Of a stretch of 64,000 nucleotides of DNA, positions 11,601-25,985 are shown in pieces (within the stretch, counting starts at the first letter, position 1; the number at the start of each line of letters is the position of its first letter). This DNA comes from Vanilla planifolia (taxonomy: Eukaryota; Streptophyta; Magnoliopsida; Asparagales; Orchidaceae), in contig JAIUJO010000164.1 in NCBI GenBank assembly GCA_023846275.1, positions 744,001-808,000 of the forward strand, given 5' to 3'. The translations under genes and the position numbers were made by a program. Below the pieces are notes generated by a model. The model made no database searches. It saw nothing but the letters and a program-made list of their open reading frames with translations, and had not been told where the DNA came from.

Positions 11601-13900
11601 ATTATTTAACCAATCAGTTTATCTAATCTTCTCATTCTTTAGAAGATTTAACATCAATATTTAGTAATAACAATTCAATTTCCATTATAAATGTACAATC
11701 TAAAAGCTAAGTTTAAGAAAATATCTTCTTTTGTTTTGTTGACATCCTTTTTTATAGCAAGAGAAACCCTATCATATAATATAGTAAGAGCTTTACAATG
11801 ATTATATCATTGCATTGTGATAATATTACCAATAAAATATAATTATCACACTTGTATGATCTAATGCTATCAATGGCTTATATTAGGGATTGAATAAATG
11901 ATCATAGTGAACATGTTTATCAAATAATTTTAATAATTTAATTATTATTTCATATTACAAAAACATCACTTAGTTATTTTCTAATTTCATATCGTATAGA
12001 TCGATATCACATATCGTCTATACAATTCATGCCTAATGGTAATCAAACAACTAATCATGGAACAAATGTTATTGAGATATCAAAAACCATATTGTACATG
12101 TTCTATCCATGTTTCATACCATTTTGATCTATCATTTAACATGTAGTACCGTACCTTAATCATTCAAGTCCATTAGGACTTTCATACTTGTATGATAGAT
12201 AATATATTTGTGTGCTCAATTTACATCATCGTACAAGTAGGAAGCACTAATTGCACTAATATGATTTTAAGGCACCTCCCTTCTGCACATATTATGAAAG
12301 CATTCTAATCCTTATAGTCATAGTTGTACAAGTATGACCTTATTGACCATCATATATGATAATTTTTATCTAAAAGTTTTAATAGGATCCAACCACTTTT
12401 CACCCTTGTTCTAGCTCATAGGTAGCCTCTACTTATAGAGAAAGCTTGAGAAGGGTCCTTACCTTGACAAGCTAGTGTTACAAAGAAAAGCAAAAAATCA
12501 TAAGCTCACTCCTTCCTTTCATAATATCATTTTTCCATAAAGGATGGCATCCTATCCATTCTTTCTTCCTTAATAGCGATCGTCTCCCTCTCCTTTATCT
12601 CACTCTCTCTATTCTAATGTTTTCCTCAAAAGAGTAATTTCCTCTTGGGTAAGGGAGAAGTTTATCCTCTTATTAAATAAAAGCATTAAAATGTGAACTT
12701 TTGTATTAATAATAATGTTACAAATTCATAGAAAATGTGATTTTCCTCCTAAAATTACAATCGACCCATTAGAACATTCTCTTTATGAGATATTTGCAAT
12801 CGTATGCTTAAATATAAATTTTTATGACCATTATTTTGATAAATATTTTGAACAAATTCCAATTCAATTCATTCATGCATTTTAGATTTGTATCACTTAA
12901 AGTTTGTTTATAAAACATGCTTTGAGAGGTTGCAATACTCTTGTTAGGCATTTGACATCACAACTTCTACCAATAGAGGGCTCAATTTGATGAGTCAATG
13001 ACTAACTACATCTAACTACAAGCACGCATTGCTTAAATTTATTGATTGGGAGGGTCAGCTTCATTGAATGTGCTACACACAACTAAAATAAACAAAGTTT
13101 GTGTAGAGTGGCACAACAATGCCAATCCATTATGACACAAATTTTTTAAACACATTATGATTAGTATAATATTATGTCATGAGTCATGACAAATTTTTGA
13201 TAATGCATTACTTTAATGCATTAGATGTGTCAAATCAAATATATGGTTGTGGAATTATCTAAATAATTTGTACAAGAAGTTTGCTGTTGTCTCATGGATC
13301 TAATGTTGACGTATGAAAATGAATCAAAATTAATTTTAAAAACATTGAAGATACATATTGGAGAAAAGTTGTAGGTTCCATAATTATCATAATATATGGC
13401 TTAGAAAAGAGTTTTTGGAGCATATTTACCCACTAGAGTGTCGAAGTGCTATTGTAATGACATGAAGTGGACCTAAAGTGAACAATATAAGGTATTCTAG
13501 AGCATATGTAATCAAAAATCTAAAAGTGTCAGCTTAGTATTATTATAGCCAAAACTTTTTACCATATTATTTCAATCTTGTTGACCAAAGTGTGTTCTTT
13601 TTGTTAATTATAATTTAAAATTCAAATTGAATATGTTTAATCTTTTAATAAGAATAAATTAAACAATGGATTTTTAAATCTGAAATGTGAGAATTTGAAT
13701 TTTGGTTGTGTCCAAAGACTTGAGTTATATGACATAAGCGATGATATGACTAGGCTTCATGCATTAAAATCATCTTGTAATTTTATTTATGTTATTTTTA
13801 TCAACACCTATCCTTATTATTTTCTAGTAATGTTTGCAAAATGATAATATAGATAGTATTTCTAAAATTAGGAGTTAGTTGTTTAGTCATGATAAGAGGA
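8621..13900. other. AT-rich intergenic DNA, no gene recognised
   Basis: All frames are short and show no family motif I know. A run of ten T at about 8,864-8,875 could be another minus-strand poly(A) relic, but no LINE domain was found to its right. The frame at 11,232-11,435 has a hydrophobic, low-complexity C-terminal half and no recognisable domain. I see no tRNA, rRNA or promoter that could be supported. Confidence 0.6.
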
Positions 13901-16640
13901 TTAATAAGGGAAAATGGTTTGTGTTGCATATAGGAATATCTTAAGATAAAATATACGAGAAAGAAGAATGGATGTCAAAATATCTTTTGGTCATATCATA
14001 AATAGATTACTAAATTTTGGTAGCTAGATATGACAAGCCAAAATGATGAAAAATGGAGTGAGGTTTAACATGAATGGGTGAACCATGGCTAAAAGCAAGA
14101 AAACTAGTTTTTCTTAAAGACAATATGTGCTTTAAGGAGGTATGGAGGAGGCAATTTAAGCTCTAAGATGTTTGTGTATGGGTATTAGAAAATTCTAGCC
14201 ATAAGGGTGATTTGGCATGGCTAACTATGGGAATACCAAGTGGAAAGCAAGATAAGCCATGAAAAACAGAACAAAGAGGGTTCTGTTTTGAAACTAAGAA
14301 AGAGCTATCCAAGGAGAAGAAGTCTACATGACTTTTTAGGTAAGATGACCCTTTTGAACATACAATAAATCTATCAGTGATCTAAGAAAGATTGAAAAAG
14401 AATTGTCTTATTCAAATGGAATGCAGAACCTAGGGAATGGGATTTGGTTAATAAAAGTCAATTTTATTCCATGAACCTTATTTTTAAAAACGTGGAACAT
14501 TTTCTACTCATGACAAAAGTGTATTTTGTAAGCATATAATGTTTACTTATAATCCATTTATTATGTAATTTTGTTAAAGAAATTATGCAAGAATTTGTGA
14601 CATAAACTAAATTGTTAATGTAAGTCAAATTCCTTTCATATGCTTGCATGTTTGGCATTACTCATTGAACTAACAAGAAGATGGTTTTAGAATTATTATC
14701 TGTAGTTGCAAAATACCTCATAATTAAGACATGATCATGAATTATTCTAATTTTAAAGCCTTGTTGATAGTCTAAATATCTTTACAATATAAAAAAAATT
14801 TATGATTAATATCATAAAACTATTCAACCATAGTATAACAAATTCTAATATGTATGGGTCACAAAACTAAGAAAAGGTTTGTTTGTTTTATTTTTTATTT
14901 CTATGCAGAAGATTAAACTCCAAGCTTTTATGTAAATGTGATTACAAGTAGTAACCTATAAGAAATATAAAATCTCAACCAAGCAAAAACAATACTTCGA
15001 TTTCACTTCATGACATGATATAAATGTGTATATTTTTTTCAAAACCATGTATAGAAGTATGCCATCTATTATATAAAAAAATTAAAACTTATTTGATGGT
15101 GAACCATGATATGAAACATAGAACTATTGTTAATATCCTATATCAAATATTATGGCCAATTATCTCTTACCATAGGTTTGCTTTGAAAGCATGGAACCAA
15201 GGCTCTGATAAGTCATTGGAGGCACAGGGTTAAGCCTTTAAGAGAATCTAGATGGTTTCTATGGTGTGTGTGCATGTGTTGCCCTTTGTTTTTGGTTGGG
15301 AGCTTTGGAGAGCTTGATTTAGGCCTATGAAGAAGGCGAGGTTGTGCAGAGATATGGTTGGATACCAAAGATTTAGTTATGACTAGAAGTGCTAAGGCTA
15401 TGGTTAGACTTGAAGGTTATATGGATAATCCATAATAGAGCTTAAATTATACATTTGAGGTGCTTAGATATAGCTATGTAAGCTAATATTAGCCTCAAAA
15501 TTATGCCTAAAGGCTTAGAATTAATTCATGGAAAAGGAATCTATAATCAAATGTCTTAATGATGGGCTACACAAATGCCATTATCAAAGTTCTATGAATA
15601 TTACAAATCAAGGATTGGTTGGTGAAGCTCCTTATTGAGGCCTTAGAAGAAAGTAAAAGAGCTTGTAATAAGACATTGAAATCGACAATGCTTTCCTAAG
15701 GAAATAACATGGTAAAAATTTAGGCTAGACCCATTTGTTGATTGTGTCCTTTGGATAAGAGCATGAATAACCTTATTTAATCTCTTTGGGCATATGATAA
15801 GACCCTACATGAAGATCATGAGAACAAGTGATGCCTTAGGAGAAGCATTAGGATAGGTATGCTAACTCAAGGTTGTCTTTAGGACACAAGGGTCATTAAT
15901 AATACTTGCATGCACATAGACATTATTGCAATGATAATCAACTATAAATGGAACCTAAGAGAAAAAGGAAAAGTTATGTAAACACTAAGGTTGGCTTATA
16001 TAAGAAATGGTCTTAAGCAAAATAAGGGTAAGAATAAATACAAGAAAATTAGTTATGACATTATAAATAGCAAAATTGGGTTTTAGAAGAAGCCTTATGA
16101 TAATTTGTTGATAATGTCATTAGATAAATGAGAATCAGCTTAAGGTATAAAACCTAAATTTCCTTAGGGCTTGAAGAATCCTAGATAGTTATGGAATAGA
16201 CTTAGTAGGATGCTACACCTTAAGGTCATTTCTTTGATCAAGTGTGGATCAATTGTTTTGGACCCTTGATGATGCCTTTCGTTCATGAGATAAGTTAAGC
16301 TACTCTATTGTATTTGTAATGAGGTAGTTACATAAGGTTGGGAATGCTAGATTACATTATAAGACTTTATAGAATTGGCTAAATGTGATCATAAAAGTTG
16401 TCCCATGAGGGAACTATTACACATTTAGCCCTATGGGAGTCACATGATATCCTATATTTTTAAGGGGAGCACATATGGTTTTTGAGGACTCCTTGAACCA
16501 CGTGGGGATGGCCCATGTGATCAACACCCCTTTGTTGAGTGCTAGATCATCTAATGTGAAAGTGGTTCGAAGACCTATCATGAATCTCATGGATAAAAGT
16601 GTGTGTTAGATGAGACAAGAGGTATTAAGCTACAATATAA
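13901..16640. other. Less AT-rich intergenic segment, unidentified old repeat possible
   Basis: The plus strand is noticeably purine-rich here and less AT-biased than its flanks, as decayed mobile-element internal regions often are. No integrase, protease, RT or gag motif was recognised in either strand. The stretch around 16,380-16,620 (runs such as CCACGTGGGGATGGCCC) is the least AT-rich part. No terminal repeat pair could be found by eye. Confidence 0.35.
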
Positions 16641-16642
16641 GA

Positions 16643-16659
16643 TATATATATATATATAG
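16643..16659. repeat. Short (TA)n microsatellite
   Basis: An uninterrupted alternating TA run of about eight repeats, with no feature beside it. Confidence 0.9.
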
Positions 16660-18245
16660 CAGGTAGATGATGATGTCATGTGATAGTTAATAAATTCCAC
16701 TTTTTAACATGATTTACTCAATTGTTGCAAACTTCTTGGCCACTAAATATTAGTTTCATATTATGGATCAAGAATTCCATAATGAGGCTTCAAGTATAGC
16801 CCCTTATATTTTTGTTGGATTTGGGAGGAAAGGGTTCAATAGCTTAGAAGCTGGAGAATATCAAAATGAGTGCATTTGTTGGACAATTCGCCATCTTTAT
16901 TTCAGCATCAGTAGTGGTCGATTTAACATTTTTTGTAATCATTTTTTTTATTAGACATATGGTGCAATTAGACTATTATATTAAGCTTGGTAGTTTCTTG
17001 CTAAGTTTATTTATTTATCTTTTGTAGTTGTTTGTGCAGAATGGAGTAGATTAAAATGGTTTTTTTTGGATAATATATTTATGCTTTTGTTTAATTGATG
17101 GTCAAAAGTTTTTGTAAACTTGACATGATATTATTATGAATGTCATTATATTATGAATTTTCTATACATTTTATACTGTGATTATTGAATTTTTGTTACA
17201 TTTATGTTTAAGAAAATGTTTTTAAAAGGCATGATGATCTCGAAATATGAATAGTACAAATGATGGCTTGTTGTAAATGTCCATTGCTTTTGATTTGAAG
17301 TTGCAAGTTGCTACTTTTATGTTGACATGATTTTACTCAAGTAAGTCTATAAAGCCTAATTAGAGATAACTAAGATAAGTCAAATGATCCTATTATGATG
17401 CTATTATTTTGTTAGTAATATGTGTTTTGCATAGTATTATGATGAATGTCATATTATACAAGATAATGCCATGTGAAGTAAAAAAAATCTATCATGATAT
17501 TAGAACTAATACAGTAAGGTGATGCTTCATATCTAGTACAACATATTAATGCATGAGATTTAAGCTTTATCTATTCGACCAATAGCTTTGCATATCTTTG
17601 AATTGTTTTGAACGCCCCTATTGTATAACTTTTTAGATTATACTACCATTTTTATGCCGTAATTTACCATTAAATTTACCTCTTTGTGAATGTAACTCTA
17701 GTGTATTGTTATTACTCTTGCCTTATTCTTAATTTGTTGAATAATGTTTGATAGCTCAGAAAGAATGTTCATTTTACTTTTTCTATTTTAAGGATTACTA
17801 TATCGCCCAATTTAATGTCTAACTTATGTACGTTAATGTCATTACTCAAAAAAATACCAAGGAGCATAGACAATCCTTTAGTTTCTAATAATGATTTATT
17901 GACCACATTGTGAGAAATGGATTCCATTATTTGTCTTTTGTGATTGCATATAATTCAAATAAAACAAATCTACCTATCGTGATTATTCACGAAACCATGA
18001 ACATTTAGCTTATTTATTTTATGTGGACAACACCAATTCACAAATTCATAGTCTTTGTACCATATAATTGAATGTGGCACAAAACCAAGGTGAGCCAATT
18101 GATGATCCTCTTAAGATGTTTGTGTGGTGGTAATGCAGGTAATATTGTTTTAACAATTCAATATGACATCATTGGTAATGGTGTTTATAGGTTGATTAAC
18201 TTCCTCATGGATATTTTGGTTATTAGCATACCTAAAGTTCTTTGT
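16660..18245. other. AT-rich intergenic DNA, no gene recognised
   Basis: Contains only short frames. A 63-codon frame (16,763-16,954) overlaps a 53-codon hydrophobic frame (16,866-17,027) in another register. Neither has a signal that raises it above chance in AT-rich DNA. Confidence 0.6.
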
Positions 18246-18249
18246 GCTT

Positions 18250-19610
18250 AAGACAATCCCACAAGAGGGGGGGTGAATTGTGGTAAATAAAATTTTCTTA
18301 CGATTTTTGGTTTCAATTAAAACTTAAATATTTTTAGCAAGAATAAGAAAAAAATAGTACATAAAAGATTTTTAAGATGATTCAACTCAAAATCGAGCCT
18401 ACATCCACCCCCAGCTGGTGTTGGGAAAAAACCACTAAAAACACCAAATTACAAGCGATGTTTTTTGCAATGTTCACCTCAAACCTACTTGGGATTTTAC
18501 CTACGGCTAATCTCGAACCCACTTGAGTTTTTCAGGGCTCAACTCAAACCCCGGGCTTGTGCACAATTGCTGGGATGCCCTTACCCCAAAGAAAGAAATA
18601 CAAAAATTTGCAACAAAGTATAAACTTAATACAATTTAAAATGGGAATGAGACAAACTCAATACAAAAAATAGGGAGGAAAAGAAATTGAAACTAGTTGA
18701 GCAAAAACCTCTAATTTTGGAATCATTCTTGCCAACTTCTCTTTATGAATTTAGAAGCACCATATGCAGTTGAAATTGCTCGAAATCGTGATTTGAAAGC
18801 TTTGAGAATATGACAATTGTGAACACTAGAAGTTCTTCATCCTTCCCTATTTATAGAGCTTAAATTTGAGTACTAGAATCACTCCCAATGGCTCTAAAAC
18901 TAACTAGCTATTTGGGTAATGGATGGAAAGCAGCCACCGTCCAATTCGGGGCCCCCAAAAATGGTTGTTTCTGATTGAATCTCGTTTTTAACCTTCGAGA
19001 TTAATCCCGACGGTTGGATCTAAGCGGCCTTGATCTGGACCTTTTGATCGTGTGAAGGAGACCCGCATGTATTAGTATAATTTGTCCAGAAATTATTCAA
19101 ATTGAAATAGTTACCCCAGTGATTACGCTTCGCATATTTTCTCAGCCCGGGTTCGATTCTCCTTCTTGTCATTTTACGTTGATTAATCTCAGTCGTCCGA
19201 TCGCACTTGCCCCTTACACCTTCTTTGATAATCAGGTTGGACATTAGTACCATATCGTCCAAATAATTTTTTCATTGTGTTGTACAAGGAATTTGTTCGT
19301 ACGACTATCGAGCCGCTTTGGGCTTGGCTCCCCCTTCCTTGACCAAGATTTCATCACTTGGCTTGGGTTGACTTGATCTCACACTATTCCGTTTAGCATT
19401 GCCTGCGTTCTGAATTCGTTGTGTTCCATTCTCTGCGGCCTTAATTTGCCGTGTTCCGTTCAGCATTGCCTACGGCCTTCTTCCTTTGGACTATGGGTTC
19501 CCCTTCTCAGTCAGTCCAAAAATTTGGTCGACCCGCCCAATGCTATAGTGAAAATTCCCGAGACTAACATTTTTTTACGGTGTCTTGTGAGAATTTTTGT
19601 ACCAAAATTT
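18250..19610. mobile_element. GC-richer island, probable dispersed transposon remnant
   Basis: Composition shifts sharply: this block has runs such as CCCGGGCTTGTG, GGGGCCCCC and CAGCCCGGG inside DNA that is otherwise strongly AT-rich. It opens with CCACAAGAGGGGGGGTGAAT, a motif style I associate with high-copy plant dispersed repeats. A Cys/Pro-like CATCCACCCCCAGC stretch lies at about 18,400. Two direct, imperfect copies of a GATTAATC...GATC motif lie at about 19,000 and 19,180. The ends show a weak inverted similarity (ATCCCACAAG near 18,266 against the complement of CTTGTGAGAAT near 19,583). The frames at 19,020-19,262 (minus) and 19,419-19,619 (plus) have no known domain. Element class is undecided; an LTR fragment or a non-autonomous element are both open. 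Confidence 0.45.
19100..19165 (+). promoter_or_regulatory. tRNA-like internal pol III promoter (possible SINE head)
   Basis: A segment resembling a tRNA gene carries an A-box-like TAGTTACCCCAGTGATTA at about 19,108-19,125. A strong B box, GGGTTCGATTCTCC, lies at 19,149-19,162, about 40 bases downstream, which is the spacing found in tRNAs and tRNA-derived SINEs. The acceptor stem and anticodon arm do not fold convincingly, so it is not a functional tRNA gene. It may be the 5' head of a SINE inside the island. No clear tail or target-site duplication was seen. Confidence 0.35.
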
Positions 19611-22499
19611 TTAATATAAGTGTACCAAAGTAATTTTATATTATCATAGTATTATAAGTTTTTTAAATGACTATGAAAAGAAATTCATGAAAAATAATTC
19701 CTAAATAATTTTAAAAAAATCAAACACCAATGTCTATACTTTTTCATTAATAATGCTTGACCCAAAAATAAAAATTCAACAATTATTAAACTTATAATAT
19801 TTTAAATATTAATACTACTATTGTGCCACGTCATCTCAAAATTTGGACATATCAAATTCAAGAAAAATAAAAAAAATTCAAGTATGAAAATTTTAGTACA
19901 TGTCTTTAATTCCCTTAAAGCTTGCCATGACTCCAAGAGCCTTGAAGGACACTATTTTAGACATTTAAAGTTCATGGCTTAACTTAATTAAATATTAATA
20001 ATTTTATTTAAAGCAAGCCTATATGAGATATAAATATTTATGCTTGACTAATCAAACACAAGGGTGTAACAATACCATATGTCCCATAAAATAATAAGAA
20101 GATAGATTAGAATGCCTTCTCTTCAAGCAATGTCCTTGTTTCATTACGTCCACTAATGTATTATTTTGTAGATAATTTTTGTTATTTTTATTTGTTTAGT
20201 TTGAAGAACATTAGCAATGATAGACTATGCCTTGTTTTCTTATCAACATATAATTGCATGGCCGATTGAGCCTTCATTAGAGTTATGAGGGCCCTTTCAA
20301 TCCTTCTAAAAGTTGATCTTTCTTAAACCCTTAGAGAATTTTAGAAGACTATTAAAACTTCTCAAAATGGAAATAATAGTTTAAATGCACATTTAAAAAA
20401 TCTAAATCTTCTTCCTTGAATTCAGTATTAGAATTTTTCTACTAGTTGAATCCCATGCTGATCGAGTGCTAAAGTTTTCATCAGTTGTGAGTGCCCAAAT
20501 TCTATTTTCATTTGTGTTGAAGAGTTTAGTTTGTTTTAAAACTACCTCCATTTTTTTAAGTCCTTCAAGGTTTTAGATATGTCATCTATCTTTTTTGATA
20601 TTGAATATTTTGCTTTCTTTTTTTGACCATATTGAACTGTTTGTTGGTAATATCTAATTATGTTTCATTCATAATGTAAACTTAGTACCTTCATGTTTTG
20701 TTCTATTGGAATGCAAACTTTTCATAAAAAGTAAATACACTTAATACTTAATCATATTTACGTGACAGTTCAATAAAAGCTGTTCTAGTAAGATAAGACT
20801 ATTAAATACAATAGCAATGAAAAGAAATCATAAAGCAATACCTTTTTTATATGAATATCTACTGTACTACTTTGTGAAGGAAAATTTTTGCAATAAAGGA
20901 GCTTGATGTCTAGCCCATTGTTCATGAATTTTGAAAATCATAAACTTAAATAGTCTTAAAAGTATTGCAACAAAAATTTTTCCCTTTCTTGAAGGGATAT
21001 AAAATTTTTTTTTAAAAAAATAATTGTTAACTTTAAAAAGTTTAGTGAATGAGCATTAAGAAAATATAAGAAAATTCTTTTTAAATTGTTGAATTCAAAC
21101 TTAGTTCAACACCTTAAGAAAATGAAATACATTTTATGAAAGCTAGTTTCCCAAAAAATGCTACACACTTGCCAATAAGAGTTTATAATCATTAGACAAA
21201 ACACCATAGAAAGTAGCGCATTGAATCCTAGAACACTAGTCAAAAGTACTATAGAAATTATCAGGAAAAAGGAAATTAAAAATGTTTAGGCCAAAAGGCC
21301 AAAAAATGAAAAGGCCAGAAAAAATACAAGCTAGAGGATAGAAACAAAAAGAAAATACAAAGTCCCAACAATAGGATAAAGAAATATATTATATATCTTA
21401 ATTATAAGGTCCTATGAAAAAAATATATTTAAATAGTGAATTCACTAAAATATCATTAAAGTAAAGCAAGATAGATATGTAAATTAACATATAATTCTCT
21501 CCAACTCCAAACAATCCTAAAATACAAATAATCATTTTTTTAAAAATCTAGTCAAATTAGTTATCAATCACTAATCATTATCTAACCCAAGGATATTAAT
21601 GCATGATCCTATCATATGCACATCATGTAACTAATAGCTAATTTTGATTAGTATTTTTAACAAAAAAAAAATAATCATATTGACACCATAAGGACATCAT
21701 ATATATATGAACCAAAAGATAATTCAAATCCAGATTTTCATCTCTCATACAATAACATGAAAATTATTGTAATTCAAAGACATTGACATGTACTACTCTC
21801 ACTATAAATAAAGCATCACTTCTACAAAATAATGGAGTCATAAATGCAAGTTACTTTGCTTAATGCTTATGACACAAGTATCATGTCCCAAAAAACATTG
21901 TCATATTATTATGATGTGTGGTACATATATGATAAGGCAAACTGTAACACATACCTAATCACCTAGTATAAACATCTGTTCTATTTCTACGAATGAATTG
22001 ACCATAAAAGTATGACAAGGATATTGAATTTTACAAGGCATAACAGTTCTATACGACTACTTACCCCCTTGGAGAAATAGAGCAACACCTATATTGCGTG
22101 GGTGTTGCACATGTATAAATAATATTTTATCAAGTTTTCATAGGACCACCTGTGTTTAACACTTTGTCTCATCTCGTAGCTAACATCTTATATTATGTGA
22201 TGATTCCATAATACAAGTAAAATTAGTATATTTTTTAATATTTAATTTTTTTCACCAAAGTATTCATTCCTACTTGATTGCATAGTAAAAGACAAAAGTA
22301 CTATATTAATTGTAAAATATTCTAAGGTAAATTTATGTGTAAATAAGCCTAGATAAAATGTGTGCCTTTAGACTATAGCAATATGGGTGGAAAGATGACT
22401 TCAAAATAATTTAAAATTTATAGTCAACATTTTCAACACCTAGGGTCTCATGTAAACTTTTTATTCCATTTAAAAATCTAGTTAAAGATTGTTTTCGAG
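19611..22499. other. AT-rich intergenic DNA, no gene recognised
   Basis: Very AT-rich with A- and T-runs and short frames only. I find no clear copy of the 410-bp monomer before about 22,500. Confidence 0.6.
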
Positions 22500-25400
22500 T
22501 TTTTGCTCATTTTATGAAATATTTCATTCATACCTTATTTGACGATGAAGGATGTTATGTTTAATCTTCTTAGCATTTTTAAATAAATTTTTCACATACT
22601 ATTTATCACATTTATTCAAATGTTTATTTTTCATTTTGTTATTTTCTATGAAACTCTTATTATTCCAGCCTATGACCATTACAACACTTTGATTTGGTTA
22701 TTTTACCTTGTTTAGATTTAATTAATTTAAAATTATATATATTTATAAATATTTAATTAATATCAAAATAAAAATTTATCATTATTTTGTTTAATTAATT
22801 TTTTAATTCAATATATTTCCAAATAAAGTCTATTGGTGAGGAAGCAAACATAATTTCATTGACCTTAAGGAGCTTTATCTAATAACATAATCACTTTTTT
22901 CACTAAAATTATTTATTTTTATGGTTTTTAAATACTTTGTGAGGAATTTTTAATTCATGCATGACCTGATGATTGAGATTGTTGCAGTTGAGATTGTCCT
23001 AGATCCATAATCCCTAAGTTTTCTACAACTTATTACTTCATTCCTTTCAATTTGTTTTTGTTTGGCTGTGCTACTACAAAACTATAATTCTCTTATCATG
23101 TGATCTTTACATCTCGTTGATTTGGTTATATTACAATGCTTTTATTTATCTTATTTTTATTTTAAAATGTATTTTATAAATATGAAACTTTTATTTTCTA
23201 TTATTTATCCATACTTAATTTGTAATTTATAGAAAGTTAAAATGAGATTCATTTGAGATGAAATAAAACCTATAAAATTTACCTTTACGAGCTTTATAAA
23301 ATTAAATATTCTTTATTAAAGTTTTTGGAATTTTATATTCTTTAATTTTAACACTCTTTTTGAGACATTCTTTTGCACTTGATTTCACGGTTAAGTATGT
23401 CACACTTGATCCCTATAATTTTTTGGAGTTTAGTTTTCTCACATAATTTTTCTCATTTGTTCAAATTTTTTTTGTTATTTAATTATATTACTATTTGACT
23501 ATAATTATCTTCTTCTATGACCCTTTCATGTCTTTAGTTTTGTTACATTATGTTACCTCAATTTATTAGATGTCAACTGTAATATACTTTATTTAATATT
23601 AAAATAACAATTTAATATAATTATTGTTTATTTACTTTGGTAAATTATTGTAGTTTCAAACAAGGTTTGATGGAGATGCAACAAACATTATTAGACTCAT
23701 CTTGACTAGTTCTATCCAATTAGAAATTTACTTTATTATATTTCTTTGACTTTTATTTCCTATTTTTTTTATGTACTCTATGAGGTATTTTGATTCCTAC
23801 ATAACTTGATAATCAAGGAAGATGCATTGAATCTCTTTAGTATGTTGGAAAATAATTTTCTTGAGTAATTTATCTCATTTCTTCAAAAAATTTTATTTGA
23901 TTTTGTTATATTACTATGTAACACTAAATTGATTATCCAATGACAATTATATAGCTTTGATTTGGTTATATTACATTGCTTCAATTTAACTCTTTTCAAC
24001 TTTAATCTATATCATCTTAATATTACAGTAACAATTTATTATTATTTTCATTTATTTGCATTGATAATGTTTTGTAATTCTGCGTATGCTTTAATGGAGA
24101 CAAAACAAACTCCTTCGACATGTCTTGTTGAGTACTATCAAGTTAAAACTCATTTTTATATTTTTTTCTATAGATTTTAAACACTATGTCATTTTGATTC
24201 TTATCTAATTTTATGATTTAAACTTTTAAAATAGATTTCCTTAGTCTGATTGCAACATTCTCTCAAATATTACGTCATTTTGAGAAATTTTTTTCATTGA
24301 TTTGGTTAAATTAGTAAGAAACTCTAATTTTCCCATAGTGTGAGCTTAACATCGCATCAGTTATTATACGTTAAATTTAAAAAATTTATCTCTTTTCAAT
24401 TTAAATATATATTTCTTTAATATAATTATTGCTATTATTTGTGCTTATTCACATTGGTAATTTGTGAAAATTCAGAAGAAAGTCCAATTGGTATCAAATA
24501 AATATCCTTGGACTCAAAGCTTCGAGCTCTATCAAATTAAGTTGATCAGTCAATTTGATTCATACCTAATATTATGAATTAAGTTGTTACACTTGATGTC
24601 CCTAATTTCGAAAAATGGAACTTCTTGCATAATCTATTTCAAGTTGTAAAATTTTTGAGTTTGAGTTGGTTGTATTACTTTGTAACTTTGAATATTCTCT
24701 CACGTGATTATTATATGGCATTGATTTTTCTATATTAAATTGATAACATTTATCTCTTTTTATCATTAATGTATATTTATTTAAATTTAAAACAATAATT
24801 CATGATTTTTTATATTTATTTATTTCTATAACTTGTAGTAATTCTAGATAAGGTCCATTCAAATTGAAACAAACTTCACTAGACTCATCTGGATGAGTTT
24901 TATTCAATTAAATAATCTTTTTATATTTCAAAATATTTTAGTTGCTTATGATTTGGTCATGCTTTATGTGTTATTTTGATTTGTATTTCATTTAATGATT
25001 GATAATGTTAGGAATTATCTCCTTAGTATATTTGAATGATGCTTTTCTATATTATTTATTAAATTTATTTTTATGCTCTACTTTGATTTGGCCATATTAC
25101 TACAAAACTCTAGTTGTACTCCTGTTTCAGATTTACATCACTTTGATGTGGTTATAGTGCATTCATTCAACTTATCTCGTTTTAGGATTAATATATATTT
25201 GTTTAATTTTAAAATAATAATTGATTATTATTTATTCTTATTTACTTTTGGTAATTTTCAATAATTTAAAATGATATTTTATTGAGATGAAACAAGCATA
25301 ATTGAACTCGTCTCAATAAGTCCAAATCATTTGAAACTTTATTTTGTTTTCTAAATGCTTTATTCTTTCGGCTTTTGGCATAGTTTTGAAGACACCTCAA

Positions 25401-25728
25401 TTTGCACATAATTTGAAGATTGTGAATGTTACATTTGATCTTCTTCCTTTATTAGAATATAGTTTTTAAATATAATTTATCTTATTCTTTTAGATGTTTT
25501 TTTTATTTGGTTATATTATTATGTTTTCCCAAATCTCAGATTATACGACTTATATATTTCTTTTATTTAATTTATTACATTATTTCACTTTATTAATTTT
25601 TTTTATATAAATTTAATAAACATTAATATAATAAATTTTTATTATATATGCCTATTTAAATGGGCTACTTTCAGTATTTTCAAACCAGATCAAATCGTGA
25701 AAAACAAAGATATTTTTCACCTCTCAAT

Positions 25729-25985
25729 GAGCTCCATCAAATTAATATTAATTTATTTATTTCTAATTGTTTTACTTTCAAGGGCTATGTTAAGACTTTT
25801 GAGACATTTTGATTTCCTTCTTATTTTGTGATAAATGATATTACAATCAACCACCTAATTATAATTGATTTTGTTATATTACTACAAAACTATAATATCA
25901 CACTGATTCAATTTACCTAATTTCTTTATAATACACTTACTAAACATTTAAATAATTATCAAATATTATTAGAATCATCTCGATG
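25729..25985 (+). repeat. Shortened monomer, about 256 bp
   Basis: Landmark spacing drops to about 256 because the second TTTGATTTGGTTATATTAC block and part of its flank are missing. The matching monomer in copy 2, near 40,430-40,500, lacks the same block, so the deletion predates the large duplication. Confidence 0.6.

Noticed and set aside
16763-17027. Overlapping frames of 63 codons (16,763-16,954) and 53 codons (16,866-17,027), the latter strongly hydrophobic
   Set aside because: No known family, no supporting neighbours, and lengths expected by chance. Without transcript evidence they cannot be called genes.
18250-19610. Terminal inverted repeats marking a DNA transposon
   Set aside because: The best pairing (ATCCCACAAG against ATTCTCACAAG) is about 10 bases with mismatches, with no target-site duplication visible; too weak to name a class.
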